This document shows positions 1 through 6,291 of a DNA stretch of 6,291 nt, in pieces. Source of the stretch: Clostridia bacterium. Lineage in GTDB: Bacteria; Bacillota; Clostridia; Oscillospirales; Acutalibacteraceae. Made by a program: the position numbers and the translations under genes. The first letter of the stretch is position 1. Every line of letters begins with the position of its first letter. Location of the stretch: assembly GCA_017615405.1 (NCBI GenBank), contig JAGAAE010000123.1, positions 1-6,291 on the forward strand. The letters are read 5' to 3'. The notes under the pieces were generated by a model. It searched no databases and was not told where the DNA came from. It saw only the letters and a program-made list of their open reading frames with translations.

Positions 1-765
1 CATAAACGGTTCCTCGCAGACCGACGCTTCGCATTCGTCGGCGTCGCCCAAAACAGAGCAGTTTATCTCACGAAGCCCCGTGATCGCTTTTTCGGCGAGG
101 ATCTTTTCGGCGAAGGAAGCGGCAAGATCGGCGGCGTCAAACAATTCCGCCTCGTTGTTGACCTTGGTTATGCCGACGCTCGAGCCTAAATTGACCGGCT
201 TGATGATGAGCGGATATCCGACCTTTTCGCCTATCTTTTTCTTTATGCCTTCCTTATCGAGCAGATATTCCCTTGCGCGGAAGGTGAAGCAGGGGAGGGT
301 CGGAAGCCCGGCGTTCAGAAGAACGTCCTTAAAAACCGATTTATCCATACCGACGGCGGCGGAAATGATATCGCAGCTGATATAGGGGATGCCCAAAAAC
401 TCAAAATACCCCGCCATTGTTCCGTCCTCGCAGTTGGTCCCGTGAACTACCGGGAAGGCAAGGTCTATATAAACGTCCTTTTTCTTTTTGAAAACGCCGC
501 CCGATAAGTACCGCATACAAACGCCGTTCTTATCCCTTAAAAAGGTGACCGGCTCGCAATTCCCCGTAAGTTTATCGAGGTCCTTGAAGTTTTCTATATC
601 GAAAAGGACGTCGCCCGTGAGCATAGCACCGTTTTTGTCGACGTATACGGGGACGATATCGTATTTTTCGCGGTTGATGCTCCGCATAGCCTGAACGGCG
701 GAGATTATCGAGACCTCATGCTCGACCGAACGGCAACCGAAAAATACGGCGATAGTTGTTTTCAT
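1..765 (-). CDS. ddl: D-alanine--D-alanine ligase, N-terminal 255 residues (cut by left edge)
   Basis: This cytoplasmic ATP-grasp enzyme joins two D-alanines with ATP hydrolysis; the dipeptide becomes the terminus of the peptidoglycan precursor. The minus-strand reading from ATG at 765 stays open to base 1. Visible landmarks are the N-terminal motif FFGCRSVEHEVSI (residues 8-20) with the conserved Glu at 15, the HGTNCEDGT motif (108-116) followed by GYFEFLGIPY (119-128), MDKS (140-143), and the ATP-grasp stretch IIKPVNLGSSVGI (187-199) with Lys189 and the Ser pair 195-196. REINCSVLG (232-240) fits the middle of the ATP-grasp domain. The family is usually about 300-370 residues, so roughly the last third is missing, including the omega-loop and metal-binding residues. 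The usual GG of the first motif is GC here. The start lies 19 nt after the murF stop, behind a weak GTGGTG-like ribosome site 8 nt upstream. A D-Ala-D-Lac or D-Ser-specific relative cannot be excluded because the specificity loop is outside the window. Confidence 0.93.
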   Translation of the reverse strand, partial: MKTTIAVFFGCRSVEHEVSIISAVQAMRSINREKYDIVPVYVDKNGAMLTGDVLFDIENFKDLDKLTGNCEPVTFLRDKNGVCMRYLSGGVFKKKKDVYIDLAFPVVHGTNCEDGTMAGYFEFLGIPYISCDIISAAVGMDKSVFKDVLLNAGLPTLPCFTFRAREYLLDKEGIKKKIGEKVGYPLIIKPVNLGSSVGITKVNNEAELFDAADLAASFAEKILAEKAITGLREINCSVLGDADECEASVCEEPFM

Positions 766-784
766 AAACAGAACACCACTTTTT

Positions 785-2362
785 TTAATTAAGATAGTTA
801 TCGGGAAGATCGTTTTCAAGCAAAACGACCGTACCTTGGTCGGCAAATTCCGAATAGATCTTCATAGCCGCCGCAAACGACGGGGCGACAAAGGTCTTGT
901 CTTTATCAAAACCGACCGAATCAAGCGCGTCGGTCATCGGCTTTGAACGGTTAAGCCCCACGAGTATTATTATATCACAGAATTTCGCCGCTTCAAGTCC
1001 CAGTGCGAAATTTGCCTCGTATTCCTTATCACCGAGTTCGATAAGTCCCGGCGTTATGATGACCTTTTTCATATTATCAAAGGTGCCGAGCGTCCTGACC
1101 GCTTCAAGACAGCCGACGGGATTTGAATTGTAGGCGTCGTCGATGAGGAGCGAGCCGCCGACCGAGTTTTTGAGTTCAAGCCGATGCTCAAAGGGTTTAA
1201 GCGAGGCGACGGCAACCCTTATTTCCTCGGGCGAAACGCCGAGATCGGCAGCCAGAGAGCAGGCGACAAGTATATCAGATATACTGTGAAGCCCAAGAAG
1301 TTTGGTCGTGACGGGGATAACGGTACCGTCGAGCACTAAATCGAAACTTGCCCCGAGCGAGCCTCTCTTTATGTTTTTGACCGAATATTTACTGCCTTCG
1401 CCTACGGCGATAAGGGATTTATCGCTCCTGTCATAGCGCGAAGCGATATCCTCGCAGTCGGTAAAAATATAGGTTTTGCCGCTTTTTTTATTAACGGCGT
1501 CGGCAAGCTCGAACTTGGTTTTAAAAACGTTGTCGACCGATTTGAAGGTATCAAGATGCTGGGCGCCGACCGAGGTTATTATGCCGAGATCGGGTCGGAC
1601 GATGTCGCAGATCTCCTTTATATCGCCCCTGCGTTTGGCTCCCATTTCGCAGATGAATATCTCGGTCGAAGGCTTTATCGTTTCCCGTACCGTTCTTACG
1701 ACCCCCATCGGGGTGTTGAAACTCTTCGGGGTGCAGACCGTGTTGAATTTTTCGCTTAAGATCCTTGAAAGGATGAATTTTGTCGTCGTTTTTCCGAAAC
1801 TGCCGGTAATTCCTATGACTTTAAGACGCGGATTTTTTCTGAGTATCTTTTTTGCGTCGTTTATATAGTAGAGTGAAATAAGTTTTTCGACCGGCGCCGT
1901 AAGATATCTGACAAGAAGAACAAAAAGCGGCGATATAAAGCCGAAAAGCCCGATGAGGGTAAAGATGTATTTCCCCGTCTTGTCGGCTCTGAAAACGACA
2001 AGCAAAGCGGTGAAAGCGACGATAATTACGAGCGAAAGGGCGACAAATCGCTTTACCCTTGCGGTAAATTCAAGTTTTTTGATTGATTTTTTTCTTGTCC
2101 TGACAGCCGAGAGTATGCGGAAGAAAAGCAGAAGGGCGCACAGTGCGATACAAATATACCCGAGATCGGCTAAGAATAAAAAGGAATTCAAACAAAATCC
2201 GAAGGAAAATACGGTCAGTTCGTTGATATATGAATCGTTGACCCACTTTAAGTATCTTTTCGGGAAATATGAGTTTTGCTGGAGCATCTGGAGCTGCTTA
2301 TATAGCGAAAATACAAGCGAGATCTGAAGCAAAATTGCCGAAATAATAAGGTATATTGACAT
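785..2362 (-). CDS. murF: MurF-type UDP-N-acetylmuramoyl-tripeptide--D-alanyl-D-alanine ligase with membrane N-terminus
   Basis: This is an ATP-dependent Mur ligase, 525 residues, expected to add D-Ala-D-Ala to UDP-MurNAc-tripeptide. The ligase core starts near residue 180. It has the P-loop GITGSFGKTTT (184-194), FNTPMGVVRT (215-224), the acidic EMGAKRRGDI region (239-248), SVGAQHLDTF (264-273), a KTKFEL segment (281-286) where the family has its active-site Lys, GLHSISD (357-363), EHRLE (392-396), DDAYNSNP (408-415) and TPGLIELGD (437-445) in the C-terminal domain. Residues 1 to about 160 are very hydrophobic, with four or five likely membrane segments (about 1-20, 48-84 as one or two, 107-124, 131-153). 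The usual MurF N-terminal UDP-MurNAc-binding domain is not recognisable. E. coli MurF is about 450 residues, and the extra length here is this N-terminus. The ATG directly follows the hydrolase stop (TAAATG), with GGGAGG at 2371-2376, 8 nt upstream. Its neighbour ddl supplies the dipeptide substrate, which supports MurF over other Mur ligases. Confidence 0.87.
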   Translation of the reverse strand: MSIYLIISAILLQISLVFSLYKQLQMLQQNSYFPKRYLKWVNDSYINELTVFSFGFCLNSFLFLADLGYICIALCALLLFFRILSAVRTRKKSIKKLEFTARVKRFVALSLVIIVAFTALLVVFRADKTGKYIFTLIGLFGFISPLFVLLVRYLTAPVEKLISLYYINDAKKILRKNPRLKVIGITGSFGKTTTKFILSRILSEKFNTVCTPKSFNTPMGVVRTVRETIKPSTEIFICEMGAKRRGDIKEICDIVRPDLGIITSVGAQHLDTFKSVDNVFKTKFELADAVNKKSGKTYIFTDCEDIASRYDRSDKSLIAVGEGSKYSVKNIKRGSLGASFDLVLDGTVIPVTTKLLGLHSISDILVACSLAADLGVSPEEIRVAVASLKPFEHRLELKNSVGGSLLIDDAYNSNPVGCLEAVRTLGTFDNMKKVIITPGLIELGDKEYEANFALGLEAAKFCDIIILVGLNRSKPMTDALDSVGFDKDKTFVAPSFAAAMKIYSEFADQGTVVLLENDLPDNYLN

Positions 2363-3139
2363 TTATCGGTCCTCCCGCTTGATAAAGCTTTGTAAAATCG
2401 CATTGGTCCTGTAAGGCTCTTCGCAGAAGGAGAAATGCCCCCTGCCTTCCAGAACGCACAGCCCTGCGTCGGGGATGAGTTTTTCCATTATTTTCGCGTC
2501 CGAAAGCGGTGTCGCGGTGTCCTTCTCACCCCAAATGAGAAGGGAGGGGCATTTTATGTTCGGCAGGATATCGCGAAGATCGGTATTGACGAGTGAGACG
2601 AGCGTCTTGCGAAGAACGGGCGGCGCCGCGTTATAGTCCGCCGAGCCGTAGTGATTTCTCGCCCTTTTAAGAAGCCCGCCCGAAAATTTATTGATGACCG
2701 GCAGGGAAAGAAACTTCTTTATTCTTTTAAACCTCGCCGCTCTGCGTTTTTGCTTGGGGGTCTTTTCGGGGATAAGTCCGGCGGCGTCGAGCAGAACGAT
2801 CTTCGGTGGGTCGACAAGACGGTCGGCGGTAAGTTTGATGGTGACCCGTCCGCCGTGTGAATGCCCGATAAGTATGGGATCGTCAAGCCCGATCTCTTTT
2901 ATGAATTTTACGACAAGATCGCAATAGTCGTCAAGGTCCCACGGCTCCTTCATAACGTCGCTCTTCCCGCAGCCGGGGAAGTTGAGCGCGACGAGACGGC
3001 AACGGTCCGCAAGACCGTTCATCACCGAGCGGTAGACGTCAAAGGAAGAGCCCCATCCGTGCAGCAGCAAAACGGGTATCCCGTCCCTGATGCCCGATTC
3101 GGTATATTCGATATTAAGTCCGCCGATATTTGCAAACAT
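2363..3139 (-). CDS. alpha/beta-fold hydrolase, substrate unknown
   Basis: A 258-residue single-domain alpha/beta hydrolase with no signal peptide or membrane segment, so probably cytoplasmic. The oxyanion-hole motif LLHGWGSS is at 25-32, the nucleophile elbow GHSHGG at 92-97 (Ser94), the probable acid Asp207 in GEKDTATP (204-211) and the catalytic His235 in GRGHFSF (233-239). The triad is therefore intact and the length is typical. A basic stretch after residue 128 (KQKRRAARFKRIKK) lies in the region of the variable cap domain. The start at 3139 is preferred over an in-frame ATG at 3244: AAGGAGGGG sits just upstream of 3139, homology-like sequence begins there, and the likely promoter lies between the two ATGs, so the longer form would begin upstream of transcription. 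It is the first gene of the operon with murF and ddl, and its stop abuts the murF start. Esterase, lipase-like and peptidase-like members share this fold, and the sequence does not identify the reaction. Confidence 0.88.
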   Translation of the reverse strand: MFANIGGLNIEYTESGIRDGIPVLLLHGWGSSFDVYRSVMNGLADRCRLVALNFPGCGKSDVMKEPWDLDDYCDLVVKFIKEIGLDDPILIGHSHGGRVTIKLTADRLVDPPKIVLLDAAGLIPEKTPKQKRRAARFKRIKKFLSLPVINKFSGGLLKRARNHYGSADYNAAPPVLRKTLVSLVNTDLRDILPNIKCPSLLIWGEKDTATPLSDAKIMEKLIPDAGLCVLEGRGHFSFCEEPYRTNAILQSFIKREDR

Positions 3140-3144
3140 CGAAA

Positions 3145-3153
3145 CCCCTCCTT
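3145..3153 (-). promoter_or_regulatory. strong Shine-Dalgarno of the hydrolase gene
   Basis: The minus strand reads AAGGAGGGG, with 7 nt between the end of AGGAGG and the ATG at 3139. It fixes the hydrolase start at 3139; the upstream in-frame ATG at 3244 has no comparable site. Confidence 0.85.
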
Positions 3154-3157
3154 CTTC

Positions 3158-3172
3158 AATATAGTGTATATT
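3158..3172. repeat. 15-bp perfect inverted repeat over the hydrolase promoter
   Basis: AATATA-GTG-TATATT is a perfect 6-3-6 inverted repeat. It overlaps the downstream half of the minus-strand -10 box (3170-3175) and covers the expected transcription start near 3163. The position would suit a repressor site for the hydrolase-murF-ddl operon. The arms are entirely A/T, so chance occurrence is plausible in this AT-rich stretch. That the repeat exists is directly seen; operator function is inference. Confidence 0.35.
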
Positions 3173-3178
3173 ATAACA
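3170..3178 (-). promoter_or_regulatory. extended -10 promoter of the hydrolase-murF-ddl operon
   Basis: The minus strand reads TGTTATAAT: a consensus TATAAT (3175 down to 3170) preceded by the TGn extension at 3178-3176. No good TTGACA-like -35 lies 17 nt upstream (the hexamer there is TTTTAT), which is usual for extended -10 promoters. Transcription should start near 3163, giving a leader of about 24 nt with the strong ribosome site inside it. No other promoter is evident before murF or ddl, so this one probably serves all three genes. Confidence 0.65.
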
Positions 3179-3253
3179 AATATTACATAAAAATAAAAGC
3201 CTTTTTTTGCCGTTCGTTCCGGTCGGCGTCGGATAGCGGGTCAAAGATGTCGG

Positions 3254-3314
3254 AAAAATCCTGAAAAACCTCCCGGAATTTTTTTCAAAAAACGTCCTGA
3301 AAATTTTTAAAAAA
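3254..3314. promoter_or_regulatory. A/T-tract region upstream of rpoB, UP-element-like and possibly curved
   Basis: Several A or T tracts precede the rpoB -35 box: A5 at 3254-3258, A5 at 3264-3268, T7 at 3279-3285, A6 at 3287-3292, A4T5 at 3300-3308 and A6 at 3309-3314. The A-tract centres are about 10, 23, 12 and 10 bp apart, close to multiples of the helical repeat, which favours intrinsic bending. The last segment, AAAATTTTTAAAAAA, resembles an UP element contacted by the RNA polymerase alpha C-terminal domain. The nonamer TCCTGAAAA occurs twice, at 3259-3267 and 3295-3303. The tracts are seen directly; their role is inferred. Confidence 0.45.
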
Positions 3315-3318
3315 GTGC

Positions 3319-3347
3319 TTGACTTTTGTTTTGTTTTGTATTATAAT
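3319..3347 (+). promoter_or_regulatory. sigma-A-type promoter of rpoB
   Basis: The -35 box TTGACT (3319-3324) and the -10 box TATAAT (3342-3347) are separated by 17 bp, with one mismatch to the housekeeping consensus. AT-rich sequence just upstream should strengthen it. The start of transcription is expected near 3354, about 138 nt before the rpoB ATG. A strong dedicated promoter fits a gene for a core RNA polymerase subunit with no ribosomal protein genes directly upstream. Confidence 0.82.
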
Positions 3348-3353
3348 CGTAAA

Positions 3354-3491
3354 TTACTAATGGATGATGGGGGATTTTGCGCCTTTTTTTCCGAAACGGT
3401 ATTTTCCGCCTTGTGAAAAAGCAACGAAATCCGCCTGATTTTAAGCCTTGTTTTCCTCGATATTATAATATGTAGGAGTGGATCGCGACCT
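3354..3491 (+). other. rpoB 5' leader, about 138 nt, function unknown
   Basis: This is the untranslated stretch between the inferred transcription start and the rpoB ATG. It holds a T7 run at 3384-3390 without a convincing GC-rich stem before it, a tiny CCGAAACGG hairpin candidate at 3391-3399, and two short ATG-initiated reading frames (3360-3416 and 3364-3438) that lack ribosome sites. I recognise no riboswitch, L10-type binding site or clear terminator. The length leaves room for leader control, but nothing in the sequence proves it. Confidence 0.4.
3474..3484 (+). promoter_or_regulatory. ribosome binding site of rpoB with extended anti-SD pairing
   Basis: AGGAG at 3474-3478 lies 13 nt before the ATG, longer than usual. 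The following GATC (3481-3484) also matches the extended consensus TAAGGAGGTGATC when aligned without a gap, so pairing could extend toward the start codon. This supports initiation at 3492 rather than at the in-frame Met6 codon at 3507, which has only a poor GAAGAAA sequence before it. Confidence 0.6.
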
Positions 3492-6291
3492 ATGAAGAAA
3501 ACTGATATGGTCAAGCCTATCCGTTTGGGTAGAAACGAACGTATGACCTTCTCGAAGATCAATGAAGTCATCGATATGCCTAACCTCATTGAGATCCAGA
3601 AGGATTCATACAACTGGTTTGTCAACGACGGACTCAAAGAGGTTTTTGCGGATATGGACCCGATAACCGATTATTCGGGCAATCTTTCGCTTACCTTTAC
3701 CGATTACCGTGTCGATGAGAAACCGAAGTATGATATTGCCGAATGTAAAGCAAGGGATACGACCTACTCGGCTCCTCTTCGTGTCAAGACCCTGCTTGAG
3801 AATAAAAATACCGGTGAAATAAAGGAAGCCGAAATATTCATGGGCGAATTCCCGCTCATGACCGCTTCGGGTACCTTTGTCATAAACGGCGCCGAGCGCG
3901 CTATCGTATCTCAGCTCGTTCGCTCACCCGGTGTTTATTATGCCGAGAAGACCGACGAAAAGACAGGCAAGCATCTTTTCTCTTCTACCATAATCCCGAA
4001 CCGCGGCGCCTGGCTTGAATACGAGACCTCGGCGAACGACGTCGTTTACGTTCGTATCGATAAGAACAGGAAACTTCCCGTAACGGTATTCCTTCGTTCT
4101 TTGGGTCTTGCCTCCAATCAGAATATCCGCGACCTTATCGGCGAGGAAGACCGTCTTGCAAAGACGCTCGAGGTCGATCCCACCAAAAATACCGAAGAGG
4201 CTCTTATCGAGGTTTACAATAAACTTCGTCCGAACGAGCCCGTAACCCTCGACGGCGCAAAAGCATATCTTGAGCAGTTGTTCTTCGACGCTCACAGATA
4301 CGATCTTTCGCGCGTCGGACGCTATAAATATAATAAGAAGCTCGACCTTGCTTCCCGTATCAAGGGCAAGGTGCTTTCCCGTCCGGTCGTTGCCCCGCTT
4401 ACCGGTGAGGTTATCGGTACTCCCGATACGACCGTTACCGAAGAGATGGCTGAGCTTTTCGAGAAAAACGGCGTTTTTGAAGCATACGTAAACGTTCAGG
4501 ATTTTGAGGGCAACGTTACCGAAGTCAAGATCCTTTCGAATAAAATGGTAAATCTTGCCGACTTTACCAAGTTTACCAAGAAGGAACTTGAGGAGCTTGA
4601 TAAAGCGGGCGTCAACGAGAAGGTATCGCTTGACGTTCTTACCTCGATCCTCGAGAATCATACCAAAAAGGATGAACTCAAACAGGCGCTTATCGAGGCT
4701 GCCGATCTGCTTATCCCGAAGCATATCGTCATTGACGACATCTTTGCATCGGTAAACTACTTCCTCGGCATTCTTTACGGCGTCGGAACGGTCGACGATA
4801 TCGACCACCTCGGCAACAGAAGAATAAGAAGCGTCGGCGAACTTTTGCAGAACCAGTTCCGTATCGGATTTTCCCGTATGGAAAGGGTCGTAAGGGAGAA
4901 GATGAACCTTCAGGCGCAGGATGCCGATAATATTACGGCGCAGAACCTTATAAACATCCGTCCGGTCGTTGCCGCGATCAAGGAATTTTTCGGTTCTTCT
5001 CCGCTTTCCCAGTTTATGGATCAGACCAACCCCCTCTCCGAGCTTACCCATAAACGCCGTCTTTCGGCGCTCGGTCCCGGCGGTTTGTCAAGAGACCGCG
5101 CTTCGTTCGAAGTTCGTGACGTTCACTATACTCATTACGGGCGTATGTGTCCTATCGAGACTCCGGAAGGTCCTAACATCGGACTTATCTCCTATCTCGC
5201 GACCTACGCCAAGATAAATAAATACGGCTTTATCGAAGCCCCCTTCAGAAGGGTCGACAAGGAGACCGGCCGCGTTCTTGATGAAGTTGTTTATATGTCG
5301 GCGGATCTTGAGGATAACTTTGTTGTCGCCCAGGCGAACGAGCCTCTTGACGAAAACGGTTACTTTGTCCGCAAAAAGGTCAATGCCCGTTACCACGACA
5401 GTTTCCAGGAAGTCGAAGCTTCAAGAGCCGACTTTATGGACGTATCGCCCAAGATGGTCGTATCGGTCGCCACCGCGATGATCCCCTTCCTTGAAAACGA
5501 CGATACCAACCGTGCTTTGATGGGCTCGAACATGCAGAAGCAGGCAGTTCCGCTCATTCGCCCTGAAAACCCGATCGTCGCGACCGGTATGGAATACAAG
5601 GCGGCGATAGATTCCGGCGTTGTCGTTCTTGCCAAGAGAGCCGGCGTCGTAATATTCGTCAGCGCCGATATTATCAAGATCCGCGCTAAAAACGGCGAGA
5701 TAGACGAGTATGACCTTATCAAGTTCGCCCGCTCGAACCACGGCACCTGTATCAACCAGCGCCCGATAGTTGCGGTCGGCGACAAGGTCGAGGAAAAAGA
5801 GGTCATCGCAGACGGACCTGCAACGAGCAACGGTGAGATAGCCCTCGGCAGAAATGCCCTTATCGGCTTTATGACCTGGGAAGGTTATAACTATGAGGAC
5901 GCCGTTCTTCTCAATGAGCGTCTTGTCCGTGACGACGTTTATACCTCTATCCATATAGAAGAATACGAACTCGAGTCAAGAGATACGAAACTCGGACCCG
6001 AAGAGATAACACGCGATATCCCGAACGTCGGTGAAGATGCGCTTAAAAACCTCGATGACAGAGGCATTATCCGCATCGGTGCCGAGGTCAAGGCGGGAGA
6101 TATCCTTGTCGGTAAGGTAACGCCGAAGGGCGAGACCGAGTTGACGGCGGAAGAACGGCTTCTCCGCGCCATTTTCGGTGAAAAGGCGAGGGAAGTCCGT
6201 GATACCTCTCTCCGTGTGCCGCACGGCGAGAGCGGTATCATCGTGGACGTCAAGGTGTTCTCCCGCGACAAGCAGGACGATCTCCCACCCG
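3492..6291 (+). CDS. rpoB: DNA-directed RNA polymerase subunit beta, first 933 codons (cut by right edge)
   Basis: This is the beta subunit of bacterial RNA polymerase, which forms one side of the active-site cleft and the rifampicin pocket. The frame from ATG at 3492 is open to the window end, where a codon is split. Landmarks are [19 protein letters not shown] near residues 18-36, [19 protein letters not shown] (118-136), [12 protein letters not shown] (139-150), the rifampicin cluster around LSQFMDQ (505-511) and [13 protein letters not shown] (519-531), [13 protein letters not shown] soon after, [23 protein letters not shown] with Glu802-Asp803 (E. coli Glu813-Asp814), [12 protein letters not shown] and [14 protein letters not shown]. 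The catalytic lysines and the C-terminal clamp region, expected in a protein of roughly 1,200 residues, are beyond the edge. No large lineage insertion is apparent in the visible part. Residues matching E. coli Q513, F514, D516, H526, R529 and S531 are all retained, suggesting rifampicin sensitivity; the E. coli Q510 position is Pro504. rpoC probably follows outside the window, as in nearly all bacteria. Confidence 0.98.
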   Translation, partial: MKKTDMVKPIRLGRNERMTFSKINEVIDMPNLIEIQKDSYNWFVNDGLKEVFADMDPITDYSGNLSLTFTDYRVDEKPKYDIAECKARDTTYSAPLRVKTLLENKNTGEIKEAEIFMGEFPLMTASGTFVINGAERAIVSQLVRSPGVYYAEKTDEKTGKHLFSSTIIPNRGAWLEYETSANDVVYVRIDKNRKLPVTVFLRSLGLASNQNIRDLIGEEDRLAKTLEVDPTKNTEEALIEVYNKLRPNEPVTLDGAKAYLEQLFFDAHRYDLSRVGRYKYNKKLDLASRIKGKVLSRPVVAPLTGEVIGTPDTTVTEEMAELFEKNGVFEAYVNVQDFEGNVTEVKILSNKMVNLADFTKFTKKELEELDKAGVNEKVSLDVLTSILENHTKKDELKQALIEAADLLIPKHIVIDDIFASVNYFLGILYGVGTVDDIDHLGNRRIRSVGELLQNQFRIGFSRMERVVREKMNLQAQDADNITAQNLINIRPVVAAIKEFFGSSPLSQFMDQTNPLSELTHKRRLSALGPGGLSRDRASFEVRDVHYTHYGRMCPIETPEGPNIGLISYLATYAKINKYGFIEAPFRRVDKETGRVLDEVVYMSADLEDNFVVAQANEPLDENGYFVRKKVNARYHDSFQEVEASRADFMDVSPKMVVSVATAMIPFLENDDTNRALMGSNMQKQAVPLIRPENPIVATGMEYKAAIDSGVVVLAKRAGVVIFVSADIIKIRAKNGEIDEYDLIKFARSNHGTCINQRPIVAVGDKVEEKEVIADGPATSNGEIALGRNALIGFMTWEGYNYEDAVLLNERLVRDDVYTSIHIEEYELESRDTKLGPEEITRDIPNVGEDALKNLDDRGIIRIGAEVKAGDILVGKVTPKGETELTAEERLLRAIFGEKAREVRDTSLRVPHGESGIIVDVKVFSRDKQDDLPP

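Noticed and set aside
80..694. Plus-strand open frames at 80-385 and 488-694, and others opposite murF and the hydrolase
   Set aside because: They lie opposite clearly coding ddl, murF and hydrolase sequence and show no family motifs or ribosome sites.
3140..3244. 35-residue N-terminal extension of the hydrolase from the in-frame ATG at 3244
   Set aside because: The extension runs across the extended -10 promoter and the strong ribosome site that serve the start at 3139, and its residues do not resemble the hydrolase fold.
3371..3390. Possible intrinsic terminator ending in the T7 run in the rpoB leader
   Set aside because: The bases before the T run do not form a stable GC-rich stem; only two or three pairs can be drawn.
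3360..3438. Leader peptide frames of 18 and 24 codons in the rpoB leader
   Set aside because: Neither has a Shine-Dalgarno sequence, and both start within a few bases of the inferred transcription start.
3464..3469. Second TATAAT just before rpoB
   Set aside because: The hexamer 17 bp upstream is TTAAGC, a poor -35, and transcription from it would begin inside the rpoB ribosome binding site.
3478..3495. Mini frame GTG to TGA overlapping the rpoB ATG
   Set aside because: It has five codons, its start overlaps the AGGAG itself, and it is most likely a chance consequence of the ribosome site sequence.
3341..3637. 98-codon minus-strand frame across the rpoB promoter, leader and start
   Set aside because: It covers the rpoB -10 box, the leader and the rpoB N-terminal codons on the opposite strand, with no recognisable protein features.
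3924..5051. A 375-codon open frame antisense to rpoB, and shorter ones at 5088-5396, 5390-5830, 5421-5954 and 5939-6271
   Set aside because: RpoB is unambiguous on the plus strand here. The longest antisense frame is codon-aligned with rpoB and stays open because rpoB rarely uses TTA, CTA or TCA, as expected for a highly expressed gene; it stops at a TCA serine codon (3924-3926). The antisense product resembles no family I know.

Overview
The window looks like chromosomal core DNA from a low-to-moderate GC member of the Bacillota, most likely class Clostridia. That placement rests on the RpoB sequence type, a MurF-like ligase with a membrane-embedded N-terminus, strong AGGAGG-type ribosome binding sites and sigma-A-type promoters. 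It is an inference without database support; order Oscillospirales is a guess. I see no mobile element, CRISPR array, tRNA or rRNA.

Layout. Positions 1-3139 hold a three-gene minus-strand operon read right to left: an alpha/beta hydrolase (2363-3139), a membrane-anchored MurF-type ligase (785-2362) and D-alanine--D-alanine ligase (1-765, cut by the left edge). The hydrolase and murF abut with no gap, and murF and ddl are 19 nt apart, so one transcript is likely. Ddl makes D-Ala-D-Ala and MurF adds it to the UDP-MurNAc-tripeptide, so the last two genes encode consecutive steps in peptidoglycan precursor synthesis. The hydrolase substrate is unknown.

Positions 3140-3491 are a divergent intergenic region. 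It contains a minus-strand extended -10 promoter overlapped by a perfect 6-3-6 inverted repeat, a run of A/T tracts, and a near-consensus plus-strand sigma-A promoter (TTGACT-17-TATAAT) with an AT-rich upstream segment. A leader of about 138 nt follows.

Positions 3492-6291 are the first 933 codons of rpoB, the RNA polymerase beta subunit, cut by the right edge. No rplJ-rplL genes lie upstream, so rpoB heads its own transcription unit here.

Most of the window is ordinary housekeeping sequence. I found no convincing undescribed system. The points most worth a second look are the MurF-like protein whose usual N-terminal substrate domain seems replaced by membrane segments, the promoter architecture between the divergent units, and a proline in the rifampicin-binding cluster of RpoB.
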